Assembly: GCA_949130495.1 (NCBI GenBank) | Contig: OX422214.1 | Coordinates: 256,746,187 to 256,810,186, forward strand | DNA length: 64,000 bases | Reading direction: 5' to 3' | DNA from: Sambucus nigra | Taxonomy: Eukaryota > Streptophyta > Magnoliopsida > Dipsacales > Adoxaceae | Shown here: positions 10,566-22,600 of the stretch, one piece after another | Numbering within the stretch: position 1 is the first letter of the stretch | Layout of the letters: every line of letters starts with the position of its first letter | Made by a program: the position numbers and the translations under genes | Notes under the pieces: model-generated | What the model saw: the letters and a program-made list of their open reading frames with translations, nothing else | Told to the model about the DNA's origin: nothing | Database searches by the model: none

Positions 10566-10721
10566 CGATTCCGAGTCAACTCTTGAACCATGGCTCTACA
10601 TGTCCGCTTTTCTATAAAATTGATAATTTGAAGACCATGATTTAAGATTTTTCAACCTAGATCCACAATGGATAGAATTTTACAATTTGAATATTTTCTC
10701 TTTATGAAATTTGTTACCTTG

Positions 10722-10821
10722 GAAGCATCCTCTCCAAAAATGGGGGCAGGGTTTGCCTACATCAACCTTCTCAGACCCCGCTAAAGTGGGAGCCTTGTGC
10801 ATTAGATACGGCCTTTATGAA
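10722..10821 (+). mobile_element. Au-type SINE, 5'-truncated
   Basis: GGAAGCATCCTCTCCAAAAA, GGGGGCAGGGTTTGCCTACATC, CAGACCCCGCTAAAGTGGGA and GCCTTGTGCATT follow the order of the 3' half of plant Au SINEs and end in a short T tract. The tRNA-like A/B box half is missing or unrecognisable. Confidence 0.7.
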
Positions 10822-11034
10822 ATTTCTCTACTAGAAATACTTAGAAATTTCTCTCTTTTTCTTAAATTTTCTAAGCATTTAGGTATCTCGTTAATGGTCG
10901 TGTATAGGCTTAGGTACATCACGATAACTTTCCGGCCTGAAACAGAACCTGGATAAGCAGGTTCAGTTTCCTGCTTTTTCTGATCACGTATAAGAATGGC
11001 CTTGCTGTGAGGATTTGGTGTAAAGTGTCGTTTG

Positions 11035-11500
11035 GTGAGGAAGACATTTTTCTACAACTAGAATGAGAGAGTTGTGAGCTAATATTGATTTTAAGAACGA
11101 GTGAATCTGTAGTAAATTTTGAGCGTATAAATACAAATTCAGATTATAGCCGTTGGGAAAATAGCTGTGTACTAGTCACTGCCCGAACGACAAGGGTCCT
11201 GCTGCACGGAGATTGGGGCGGCAAGTGTCTTGTTATCTGGGTATGTAAGTTGGTATCGTTTGCAAAATAACAAATGGTCAAAAACTGGAGGGCAAAATTG
11301 GGAGAGCAAAATGCCCAAGCGTCTGGAAACAAGTGTGTGCTTTTGTATACATGCTAAGACATGTTTGGTTGCAACGATTCTAAATTTACATGATGAAAAC
11401 CCATTCCATTCAAGTATATAGTAGACTAGCTGATCAAAAAAATGAAAGCATGATTCATGAACCAAGGACTGCTACAGATACGTTATTTTGAATTCATTAG
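11035..11500. repeat. Direct repeat, copy B
   Basis: Partner of 5425-5937. The end CAAGGACTGCTACAGATACG aligns with CAAGGACCGCTACAGGTAAG in copy A. Removal of the intervening 4.34-kb hAT would leave the copies about 0.75 kb apart. Confidence 0.65.
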
Positions 11501-11581
11501 TGTGGCCACGGAAAAAGGACTTCTGTTATTCTTTTCGTTGTTTTTAGGTTAGGTTTAATATGTATCTATGTATATGTATAT

Positions 11582-11584
11582 GTA

Positions 11585-11636
<52 letters not shown>
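11582..11636. repeat. (TCTA)n microsatellite
   Basis: About 13 perfect TATC units preceded by TATG-type repeats. Confidence 0.9.
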
Positions 11637-11775
11637 ACTTATGTACCCCGGTCATATATTAACTTAGGTACCTCACTGTTTTTTTTCTTCTTCTAATGTG
11701 CATAGCATGTGACCTTTTAAAAAATAAAATAATAGAAATTCGTTTTAAGAAAGAAAAATAATTGGTTAATATATT

Positions 11776-12095
11776 TGATCGGAATCCGTCTTATTTTCTT
11801 TTTCTTTTTATTTCTATTTTCTATTTTCTATTTTTAGTTCTTTTAAGTATTTCTTTTCTTTAGTTAGTCTTCAAGCATGTTTGGGACTAATTAGGCATTA
11901 TTTTCTGTTTAGTTGGTCCTTTTAGTCATTGTAGCTAATTACTTGATTAACAAGTAATCCATCCCATATAAATACCAAATGTAATCTCATTTGTACTCAC
12001 TTTTTCCCGTTCTTGAAATATAAGACAACTTTTGATTCTCTCTCTAAAATTAGGGTTTGGTAATTCTTTTTGCCATTGACGTATAGTTTACGCCA
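11776..12095 (+). repeat. 5' LTR of the 11776-13815 element
   Basis: Starts TGATCGGAATCC and ends TTTACGCCA. It contains the promoter-like CCCATATAAATACC and the CT-rich GATTCTCTCTCTAAAATTAG shared with the 3' LTR. Confidence 0.88.
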
Positions 12096-13495
12096 AATTG
12101 GTATCAGAGCGGGTGTCGCTCCAATCATTGCTGTATTCGTGTGTTAGTATATACCGGTGTGTGTAGATTATCAAAATCGTACGCCACTCTCTCAATGACT
12201 CTAAAGAAATCCAAACAAGGACAGTGGGAAATTCAAAAATTGAAGAAAGGCAATCAAGAATGGAGAAAAAATATTCAAGATCTCAAATCTCATCAAGAAC
12301 GTTGACTTTCACTTCCGACTCAGCACCATTTCCTACCCAGCAGCTTACCCATCTCCAAACCCTAGATCTAATGCAGCCCCCACCCTTATCTTGTGCAGCA
12401 GCTGCTCTCCCAGCAGCCCTTCTGCGGTCACCATCCCTTCCCACCATCGAACCTCTGCCGCATCAATGGCATCGATGGCGGCTTGGGCAGAAACCCTTCC
12501 CCCGCCCCAAGCCCTAGCCACCACTGCCCCAGAAACCCACCCCGACTTCCCCCCACCTGCTTCCAGCCCTTCGCAACCCTTCCCCGACTGCTTCCACCAC
12601 CGGAAAATCTGCCCTAGCTGCTGTGTATGTCCAAAATCCCAAAAAAAACCTGGGTCGACCCATTTTGAACCCAAATGAAACTTGTCCACACCCGGACATC
12701 GCCAACCTGGTTTCCGGTCCTTGCTCAAAATTCCTTCCGGACGGCACCAAATGAAACCGTAAATCACCTCCACCAACTTCCACACCAAACCCTCAACCCG
12801 TGGGTCCCTACCCGAACCATTCTTCAACCAAACATCAAGAAAAATCATGCTTTCGTCCCGATTATCTCCCGAGGCTCAATTCAAGATTATCGGCGGCTTG
12901 TTCAAGATTGGTTGCTCCACCCAATCATTCTTCCTCCCTCATTCATCTAATCGGGTCAACTTAACGATAAAAACTCCCTTCTCAAGCCGGTTGATTGTAA
13001 GAAAGACTGAAACGGTGAAATTGGGTTGTGTATTGGGGATTTTTTTGACGAGGATGGTTGGGTGACTCGCACGCACTTTCGCGAGCCGGAAACATTTGAT
13101 TTGGGAGATTTGTTTCCAGTCTTTGGGAGAGGGGATGATTATTTTGATGAGGATGAATCAATGGTTGTCTCTACCGGGGAAGAGGTGATGATCTTGGGTG
13201 ATGTGATTGATGGTGGTTTGTGGACCCCTTTGGGGTATCTCTTGATACGCGTTCGGGAGAATTTTTTTGCGGCATAGCATTCAGGGGGTTCACACGGGAA
13301 TTTCGGATCGAGATTTTGTTGGTCTGCCATATTTGGATGGTGATCCCATTCTACCTGGATTTATTGCGAGCCGGTACAGAGGACGTGTCTGAGGACGGCT
13401 CTTCTATCTAGTGGAGATATCTTTGATGGTTGTCTTGCTTTCTGGCCGTTCATATCCTACGCTCGAGGACGAGCTTTTTCGAAGCCAAGGGAGAG

Positions 13496-13815
13496 TGATG
13501 AGAATCCATGTTAATTTCTTCTTATTTTTCATTTTATTTCTATTTTCTATTTTTAGTTCTTTTAAGCTTTTCCTTTCTTTAATTAGTCTCCAAGCATGTT
13601 TGGGACTAATTAGGCATTCTTTTATTTTTAGTTGGTCCTTTTATTCATTTTAGCTAATTACTTGATTGGTAAGTAATCCATCCCATATAAATACCCCATG
13701 TAATCTCATTTGTACTCTCTTTTTTCCATTATTGAAATATAAGACAACTTTTGATTCTCTCTCTAAAATTAGGGGTTGACAATTCTTTTTAGCCATTGAT
13801 GTGTAGTTTACGTCA
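13496..13815 (+). repeat. 3' LTR of the 11776-13815 element
   Basis: Starts TGATGAGAATCC and ends TTTACGTCA. It shares CAAGCATGTTTGGGACTAAT and AGTAATCCATCCCATATAAA with the 5' LTR. Confidence 0.88.
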
Positions 13816-13820
13816 ATATT

Positions 13821-14959
13821 AAAGAAGGAACAAAATAAATGAAAAACAAACTCAATCTAATCACCACCACCCGACATTGCAACCACCTGATGGGCGCAAC
13901 AAAAACTCCATTGAACCACCACAACTCACCACCACCACCATTGATTTTTCTATTTCTTACGCATGGGCTCTTCTTCTTGCCCATGTACTCAACAACTTCA
14001 AATTCTCGATTCCCATCCCATACCATCCCATCCCATTTGCATTTAATCGATTGCCAAATATACATAAAATCGGACCCCCAATCAACACCACCACCGTAGA
14101 CACAAATTCCTGCCAACACTGCCACCTTAAAATTGAGCACCAATTCCTCATTGAGTCGCTCTCTAACAGTGTATTCCAGTGGAAAATCTCGATGAAATTT
14201 CTGTACAAAACTCGTTGAATTGTATATGATGCGCATATGTATATATATGTATACACGAGTATTTATGGGGTTGCGGTTTTGGCAAGGGAATGGTGGGTGG
14301 GTGACCCATGGTATGAGGGATTAACGATGGTGGAGGTGGGGGATGATGTTGGTGAGTATGGTAGTGGCCTCAAGAGAGATTTTTTTTTTGAATTTTTAAG
14401 GTTTTTGAATTATTTTATTTTTTAGGAGATCATAGGGAATGGACCAATGAAGGATTTGAGTTTTCTTTTATTTTTTTTTTGAAAATTTTGGATTTCGAAT
14501 CATTTTGTTTTTTAGGAGGTCAAGTACTACATACATGACCGTAATTTCGACAAATTACACAAGAGGATTTACGAAAGTCTAACAAGAATAATGAGGTACC
14601 CATGTTATAAAAGTAAGATGTTGATGTACATTTATACTTGTGCTCACACACAAATATCGTGTATAATGAAGAATTGTTATTAGCGGGAAAGAAATACTCG
14701 TAACATTGATTGATGAAGGTTATATTTTAAAAAAGACACTACTTGGCAACATTGAAAATGGAGAATAGAACTGTATTTTTTTAAAATTACAGAATTTATC
14801 AGTGTATAATTAATGTTTTTCAAAATTATAATTTTTATAAAATTTGGATATGTAAAGGGGAAGCTTGTATCTTCTGAAGCTTAAATACAGTTAATTTACC
14901 ATTTTGAAAAATATAAATTTACTATTTTCAGGAGTGAAAAATATTATTAGATTATGCGT
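13821..14959. other. No gene recognised
   Basis: The first 400 bases contain CCACCA-rich and CCCATCC-rich sequence with overlapping open frames on both strands (for example 142 codons on the minus strand at 13808-14236) but no recognisable protein. The rest is AT-rich. Confidence 0.4.
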
Positions 14960-16723
14960 AACAAAACACACTAGATAATCTTTATAGTAAATTAGGTACC
15001 AAGGAAGTTGAAAAGGAGATTTATAAATTGGCAAAGAGTAGAGATAGATTGACAAGGTTTAGTTAAGTGTACTAAAGGCATAAATCAAAATATATTAATT
15101 AACAATAAAGAAATTCTAGATAGATGGGAAAAGTATTTTCAAGGATTATTGAGTGAAGAATATCCCAAAAAAGATGTCGAGAACATAGAAATGAATATAG
15201 AAATGGTATGTTCGATTACTGAAAAAGAAGTAGATATATTAATAAAAAAAGGGAAGGAATAAAGCGGTTGACCCAGATAAAATACCAATAAAGGTGTGGA
15301 GAACCCTTGGAAGTCTCGGGGTAGAATGGTTAACATGTTTATTTAATAAAATTTTAAAAGAAGGAACATGTTACATGCCGAATGAGGGGAGGAAAAATAC
15401 TATAATACCTTTGTATAAAAATAACAGGGCTATACAAAATTGCGTAAATTATAGAGGAATCATATTGATGAATCATACAATGAAATTATGGAAAAAGGTT
15501 ATATAACAAAGATTAAGAAATGAGTCAACTATTTAGGACAATCAATTTGAATTTATGCCAGGGCGATCCACCACGAAAGCTATTTACTTATTAAGACAGT
15601 TAATGGAGAAATGTAGAAGTAAGAACTAAAATTTACACGTGGTCTTTATAGATTTAGAAAAGGCATATGATAGAGTACCTAGGGATATAATATGGTGGAC
15701 ATTAAGGAGAAAAAAAATCCCTGAGTTATATTAAATTTATTGAAGATATGTATGATAACACAAAGACTAGAGTAAGAACTGATGTGGAGAAACTTTTGAT
15801 TTTACGATTAAAGTGGCTCTACATAAAGGATCGGCTTTAAGTCCGCACTTATTTGCCGTAGTATTGGATGAGATTACTAAGTAATACAATAAGATGTCCC
15901 ATATTGTATGTTGTTTGCGGATGATATAGTTTTAGTAGACACTTCAAAGGAGGCCTTAGCGATGAGAGTAGATACTAATGGAATTGTTATGAAGTCTAAG
16001 GAACTAAAACTCACATAAAACTAAATTTATGGAATGTAAATTTAATAATGAGGCGTCTGTTAGCATAATGTTAAAGATTGGAGAAAAAGTGATAAGCCAA
16101 ACTAATAAATTTCGTTATTTAGGTTCAGTGATACAAAGTAATGGGGATATTAATGATGATGTTACGAGTAGAATATCGACTGGTTTGATGAAATGGAGAC
16201 AAGTGGGGTGTTATGCGAGGATAACTAATAAATAAAAGAAATTTTTTATAGAACATTTGTTAGGCTAGCGACCCTATACGGAGCGTAGTGTTGGGCTTTA
16301 AGGAAAAAAGCATGAACAAAGTCTCCATGTTAGTGAGATGAGGGTGCTCCGATGGATGATAGGAATTACTTGAAAAGACAAGATTAAAAAAAATTATGTG
16401 AGAGAAAAGTTGCGAGTAGCGCCCATAAGCGATAAATAAAGAGAAATTAGACTTAGATGGCACGGACACGTGTTGCGTAGACCAGTAGATGCATCTATAA
16501 CAAGAGGAAGATTATTGGAGATAGAGGGTAAAAGAGAAGGGGGTTGTGCTAAACTATCGTGAGATGAAATTATTAGGAGAGATCTCAAGGAATTAAACTT
16601 GAATGATAATATTTGCTTATAATAGATTGAAATGGAAAAGGAGAATCTATATGGTCGACCCCATGTGATGGGATTAAGACAAGGATGATGATGATATGTA
16701 TATATATATATATATATATATAT
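14960..16723 (+). mobile_element. RTE-like LINE, 5'-truncated, with microsatellite tail
   Basis: The + strand, across three frames, encodes reverse-transcriptase blocks in order: NYRGIILMNHTMKLW (15440), NQFEFMPGRSTTKAIYLL (15541), FIDLEKAYDRVPRD (15645), HKGSALSPHLFAVVLDE (15820) and FRYLGSVIQSNGDI (16115). The 3' end GGGATTAAGACAAGGATGATGATG followed by a TA tract is the short repeat tail usual for plant RTE elements. The endonuclease half is missing and stops are frequent. Confidence 0.82.
15060..16690 (+). pseudogene. LINE reverse transcriptase remnant
   Basis: It would copy element RNA by target-primed reverse transcription. The palm motif normally read as xADD is frame-broken near 15915 (TTTGCGGATGATAT), and more than ten stops interrupt the frame. 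It lies upstream of the first visible ZFC3H1-like exon and so may be within that gene's upstream intron. Confidence 0.75.
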
Positions 16724-16799
16724 TACAGAATCACTGTATCTCAATCTCAAGTGTATGAGAGGCTATGTTTTTGCTCTCAGGTCATATTTATCTTGAAAG

Positions 16800-16930
16800 A
16801 CGTGAAAACAGAAGGCACAACCTCGTTCGAATGAAAATGTCAACCTCGTTCGAACCACAAACAAATCTTGTTCGAACGGGATGACACAACTCGTTAGAGC
16901 GAAAACACTAACTTGTTGGAACGACTTCAA
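16800..16930. repeat. CTCGTTCGAACGA-type motif cluster 1
   Basis: Five degenerate copies of CCTCGTTCGAA / CTTGTTCGAACGGG / CTTGTTGGAACGAC occur in 130 bp. Comparable clusters lie at 49640-49900 and 57985-58260. Confidence 0.55.
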
Positions 16931-17557
16931 AAACATAAAAACATTTTTCTTAAAACATCATTTTTAAAAAATAACCTCAATAATTTTAAAAAAAACCACT
17001 CAAACAAAAAAACCAGGGGTCAACATATTTATCTTTTGTACCTTTTCGAGATCCCAATAATGAAGACTAAAACTTACATGAATTTGATGTCGATTTACTT
17101 TGTCCGCTTCGTGTCTTCATTGCATAGGCTTGAAGGTACAAACATAAACACCCTAACCTATGACTCAAACAATTTTGTCCAACGGAATAAAGCCAATATT
17201 ACAAATTATAAAAGTACATTACAACACATGTTGTCCTTAGAGTTTCAAAACAAACAAAAAATGCGAGTTGTCGCCCAAAGCAATGTTCAAATATTTGGGG
17301 CTAGTTTTTTCTTATTTTTGCTTAGTTTACATTAAAAAAGTGAAATCGAAGCTGAAGTGATAAAGCATTTCCAACTGGGCTTAATGCAATAAACAACCTT
17401 AATTTGGGAACTATATCCAAAACTCTCTTGAATGCTTTGGTTTTGTACAAATTTGGTGGTGGAGATGACATGTTTTGGTTAATTGCTGATTCTTGGCCTT
17501 TAAGTAGGGAATGGAATTCTCTCTCATTTAAATTTATTAAAAAAATCATCTTTTAGT

Positions 17558-17620
<63 letters not shown>

Positions 17621-17952
17621 AAGAATGAATTAGGAGATGGAATTCTCTCTCAATTAGTTGATGGGTATTTGAAACAACTTTCTTTTACTACCTGGTCATG
17701 TGAATGAGGTGCCCTCTGCTTACAGTGTATTAGAATTGTTGAAACTAAAAGTCTTTTAGTTTTGTAATTGAGGTTTCTGCTTGGCGCTCATTCATGGAGT
17801 TTCATTTATCCCCATATATATATATATAAAGACTAGCTTTGTGGTTTTATGATACCATAATGAGTAAGGTTTGAGTGAACTTACAAGTCATTTTTTTTTC
17901 TGCCAAACCTTGCCCACTAATTATACAGTTACACTAACCTGTTTCTTCACAG
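16931..17952. other. Upstream flank of the first visible exon; microsatellites
   Basis: AT-rich, with (CT)n at 17558-17582 running into (AT)n at 17582-17619. GGAATGGAATTCTCTCTCA occurs twice in related form (17509, 17637). Open frames here (140 codons at 16913) are unlike any family I know. Confidence 0.45.
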
Positions 17953-18132
17953 CGGACAAAGGAATTGAAACATCCTAACAATCTAAATTGCCACCACTCG
18001 ACAAATTTCCTCCCAAACACTTCAGTCCCCAACAAAACAAAACATGGGCATGATTCAGCGAGAAGCAGTGACTTACATGAAGCCAGATCTGGTGACAAAG
18101 AAATTATGCCTACGTCAAGTGATACATATCAG
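17953..18132 (+). CDS. ZFC3H1-like: ZFC3H1-like, first visible coding exon
   Basis: The acceptor is TTTCTTCACAG before 17953. The 60 codons run from RTKELKHPNN to SSDTYQ in phase 0. I end the exon at CAG, followed by a GC donor (GCAAGC), because the next exon resumes in phase 0 with GSLNNSSLWKGK, as plant homologues do. Reading on past the donor stays open to a stop near 18252 but gives sequence unlike the family. No initiator Met is visible, so the exon is internal and at least one coding exon is missing upstream. Confidence 0.72.
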
Positions 18133-19651
18133 GCAAGCTCTCTTCATATACCAGATTGCAACCTAGAGATGTTTGATATATGTTCCATACATTCTTCCCT
18201 TGCAGTATTTGTTATTTTATTGAATGTTCATGGGATTCGGTATTATGACTGATTTTTTTACACACACACATATATATATATTCATTGTCATGGCAGGGAT
18301 CTTTGAACAATTCAAGCTTGTGGAAGGGTAAGGTAAACATTTCAGAAACTGGAAACATGGATATACAGTCATTACTGGACATTGAGGAATTGCAAGACAA
18401 GGAGCTGGAAGAAGCACAAGAGCTCCGGCATAAGTGTGAAGTTGAAGAGCGAAAAGCTCGTAAAGCTTATCGGAAGGCCCAAAGGGCTTTGATTGAGGCT
18501 AATGCTAAATGCTCTTATCTTTACCGAAAAAGGGACTCATTTTCAGCCCAATTCCAGTCTCTTATGATGGATGATTCAAGTTTGTTTTTGTCCTCGAGGC
18601 GACATAATCAATTTGGAGCTGGGTTGAATCCCTTTACGGACATGCCCGAACTAAATATGCATCTAATTCCTTCATCAAGCCATCAAATGGTGGCTGAGCT
18701 TGATTTTCACAATCAACATGAGTATGATTCAAATGTTGGATATCCTAATCAGGCCCTACTAAATTTGTCTAATTATCACCAGAATGGACAAAATTTGGCT
18801 TCGGACCTCAGCAGTGAGCCTGATACCAGTACATCAGATCCTCAGGGCAATGTTATGAAAATTCCCGTCTCTGCTCCATCAAATGATTTAAATATATTAA
18901 CAGAAGACGAAGGGACATGTACAATTGACCCTAAATCTGGTCAGCCCAATCTATATCGTCAGAGAGACGAGGAAATTTTTGACGGAAGGAGAAAAGATGT
19001 TACTGACAAGTCAAAAACTGTTGATAGCTCTCAGGATTCTTTGCTTCTTGAAGCAACCTTGAGGTCTCAACTGTTTGCGAGGCTAGGTATTAAAGATTCA
19101 TCAAGCAAGAGGGCTCCAATTCAGAACAAGGAACCTGCAGTTGAAAGGGGGGCTCAGAATGATGATGGAGAGGAGAAAGCTGAGAAAAGTATGGATAATA
19201 TTCCACTCTCTGATGCAGAGAAAAACCAAAGTTCTGATCTTGGAGGTATCTTTCCTTAATGGCATCTCGTTTTGTCATAATTTCCTATTCACTTTAATCC
19301 ATCTGCTGTTATTTTTCAGAATATATAGTCTAATATATCATGTCAGAATGATTGTTTTTTTAATTACTGGTATGGTCCTCTTGTTCCTTCCCTTTGTACT
19401 TTAGGACTTTATGATTTCGATTTTGTTTGATGAAATATAAGTTGGTAGTTGTTTTTTTGTTTACTCTTCTCATTGTCTGATTCAAAGAGATCAGTAAAGT
19501 TAGATCTGTAATTTTTCCTTCCTTGGATGATTTGAACTTACTACTGTTTGGTGGAGATAGTTAAAAAACAATAGATATTCAAGGGAAGCTAATGATTTAA
19601 ATCTGAGAGCTATATATATGTGTGTGTGTGCTCAGTATGCAATTTAATCGC

Positions 19652-19687
<36 letters not shown>

Positions 19688-22600
19688 AAATGTATTAATT
19701 GGGAAGGGGATGTGTGAGTTTTCTTTATCTTCTTTTTTTTTCCCTTTTAAGCGGAGAGGGTTTCAAATATTGTTTTAAAAGTACTTTGTGAAGGCTTACC
19801 CAGCTGGGATCCTAATAATTATATTTATTTTATACTAAAATGTTGCAAATCTAGAAGGTTAGAGACAATACAAGACTCAAATGTGAAAAGACTACACAAC
19901 TAGATCTCAAAACGCGGAGGACCCAATATAAAGGAAAAAATACAATATATTCTTGAATAAGATGAAATCAAACAGTTCATAAACAACGCTTATAAGTATT
20001 TTGAACTTCGATTAGTTAATGTGTGAATCTGATGTTAGTGAGGAACCGATTAAAATAAACTACAACACATTAAATTATGGGAAAACTCTCTAATTCTCGT
20101 CATTCTCAAAATAGAAATAGTGAGCAACATACAATTGAGAGCCCAGTATATACGAGTAAAGGTAATATTCCCTCTATGCTCATGCTCCAGCATCAGGATT
20201 TCTATGGGATATATATTCACTAGGGTTATGCCGGCACGGTAGTAATTTTGTCTTGGGTGTACTCGTGCTTATGACGGGCTTCACACTTATGGCATGTTGT
20301 TGTGTCGTTCTTATGACAGGTGAGCATACAACCCGTATCTTATTATTTTATCATTTGTATTAAAAAAATCATGTTTATATTTTTTTGTACTCAATTAGAA
20401 TAAAAATCTAGGGGCATTGTCCATCCTTTGTCACTTAGCATACTGTCTGGCTTATGAGTTTATGCCTGTTAGACTGGGAATATGTCTTCTGATTTCCAAT
20501 GCTGCATTTATTAATGCCAATGCATACAAGGGTAATTATCAAGTGATCCTTTTCAACTACTGAAAATCCATGGTTTTTATAATGCATGATGGTATTTTCA
20601 GTTTCTTGAAACTAGTACAGTTACCCCTCCCCTGTATTTTGAGTTTTTCATAGACGTCCTCAGGAGGGGTCTATACAATATACATAGCCATGCTTCTAAG
20701 TTCTATGTAGGATATTATTTCAGGTCCCAAGTGCTGAAAGCAGTAAGAATTAAGAAAAAATCTTTTCCTACAGTTTCTCAGAACTATATAGAGGCTTTTA
20801 GGTTACCTATCTGGTCGGGAGAGTTAGGGTGAAGGATGAAGGATGAATGATGGAGGCCTACATGGTATTATTGTAGGGTGTGATGCAGACATCACTCCCT
20901 GCTTTCGTGTCTGAGGCTTTCCCTGACACCTCACCTGCTTTATCAATTCATGATACATGTTATCAGGGGCGTGAGAGTGAAAGCCCAAAATTTTCTAGAT
21001 GAGGAGAAAACACGGAGGTTTCATGCTTGAGAGTAGGGTGTGCGGGTGGAGAGAAACAATAGAGAGCCGTTGTGTTGTGAGTGAGGCGTTCAATAGAGAG
21101 AGAAAAGCGTTGTTAAGTGTGTTGTCGAGAGATATGTGACGACGTTAATTTTAGAACAATCCTCACCATTCTTCGTTTGATATAATTTATTTCCAAAATC
21201 CCCTTCTACATATTATATAGATTGGTGTCTTGGAATTTATAGTTATGAAACTAAGTTTGCTGTGTCACGGTCATCTTCTAAGGTGTTTTATGAACTGGAT
21301 TTTTCTCTCCGTATCAATAACTGGAATATACCACAACTTAAGAGCGCGTTGTATCGGCAGATTAATTCTCTCCTTTTTTTTTTTTTGTGTGCGCGCGTGC
21401 GTGCTCGCGTGTGGGGTAGATGAGGAGTTTTGGTTTGCATGGTTGTGCTGGCTGTTTTGTACTTCTCTGTTTTGTCTGGTCTTTCTTTTCTCCTTTTTAT
21501 ATATGAAGGTGGACTCCTGGTTCTCCGACAATTTCTACATGATTAAATAAAGACAACTTATAGATGAAAAAAAGAGAGATTTAAAAAAAGAATAAAGTGA
21601 AGAGAGAGACATACAGACACTATTGATCATTGCTGCGCTGTATGTCATTACTGTAGTATTAGCTGTTTTGATGACTGATATTCTAGCCGAATTCTTAATC
21701 CTATGCATAATGTGTACCTTGTAATTGTAGATTTCAGTTATAACATTATATAACAAGCTCTTTCATTTCTCTCTGACTGTCCAATTTTTTAATTTCAAAT
21801 TTAGGCGCTGACAGGGTAGAAATAAATACAGCTGAGGTTCCTGTGCAAATCATTAATCAGTGCGATGTTGCAAAGTTCTGTTCCAATTATGCATCATTTT
21901 CTGTAGCTGATGCTTTGGACAGGGGCACAATAAGATCTGTCACCTTTTTAAGCCCCATTCTGAGAAGTGCATTTGGCTGCATGAAGGTTTCAGACTCTGC
22001 TGGTCTAGTTCAGTCAGATACTAGACATCACCAGATTCACACTACTACTAGTAATGATAAAAAGAGCAATTGTGTCAGCCCTAATGGAGTCCAGCCAATC
22101 ATTATGAGTTCAAACTCAATAAAAGATACTTTAATGAATGGATTTCTCAGCAAAGTCGGCTCTTATAGCAGCAATCTTGGAATTGACCCGTTTTGGCCTC
22201 TTTGCATGTACGAACTCCGAGGAAAATGCAACAATAATGAGTGTTCTTGGCAACATGTGAGAGATTATTCCAGCAGAAATATGAATCAGCATAACTCTGA
22301 TAATACCAATATGAATACTTGTACCGACTTTCAAGGTGGATCATCATCATCACACAGAGGAAAGCTTAATGGTGGAACAAGTTTTTCTAAGTGCCTCGAT
22401 TGTCGTGATTTGACCCCACCGACTTATTTGGTCTGCTCAGACACATTGAAAACTGATTTGCATGCATATAAATCTGTTGTAGCTCTAAGTGTTGGACAAG
22501 GCTGGCGGAAATGTTTCAGTTCTTCCTTGGTTCTTTCCTGTTTGCTTTCAATGGATTTATCTTCAAATGAACCGTTTTTGCATGGCGCTGAATCTCGTGT

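Larger units (their letters stand above)
6250..10592 (-). mobile_element. hAT transposon, degenerate but with intact ends
   Basis: The element begins CATGGTTCAAAG and ends TTGAACCATG. It is flanked by the perfect 8-bp duplication GCTCTACA at 6242-6249 and 10593-10600, which is diagnostic of hAT. The transposase remnant is on the minus strand. The right subterminal region carries repeated TATCGGCCGATA-like palindromes, probable transposase-binding sites. Length is 4343 bp. Confidence 0.88.
11776..13815 (+). mobile_element. Small non-coding LTR retrotransposon (TRIM/LARD-like)
   Basis: Two ~320-bp LTRs (11776-12095, 13496-13815) are flanked by the perfect 5-bp duplication ATATT (11771-11775, 13816-13820). 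The PBS TGGTATCAGAGC (initiator tRNA-Met type) is at 12099-12110. A purine tract GCCAAGGGAGAG ends at 13495. The 1.4-kb interior is Pro-codon-rich but has no gag or pol, so it must have moved with proteins from another element. LTR divergence is modest. Confidence 0.88.

Noticed and set aside
12345..12848. 167-codon minus frame and overlapping + frames
   Set aside because: They lie inside a non-coding LTR element in C-rich sequence, and no domain is recognisable.
13808..14236. 142-codon minus frame
   Set aside because: It overlaps the end of an LTR and CCACCA-rich sequence, and nothing in it resembles a known protein.
16913..17335. 140-codon + frame upstream of the first exon
   Set aside because: AT-rich, begins at a non-ATG codon, overlaps the TTCGAA motif cluster and lacks similarity.
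17558..17619. CT/AT tract as a possible promoter of the ZFC3H1-like gene
   Set aside because: The next exon is internal (no initiator Met, phase-0 acceptor), so a promoter here is not supported.
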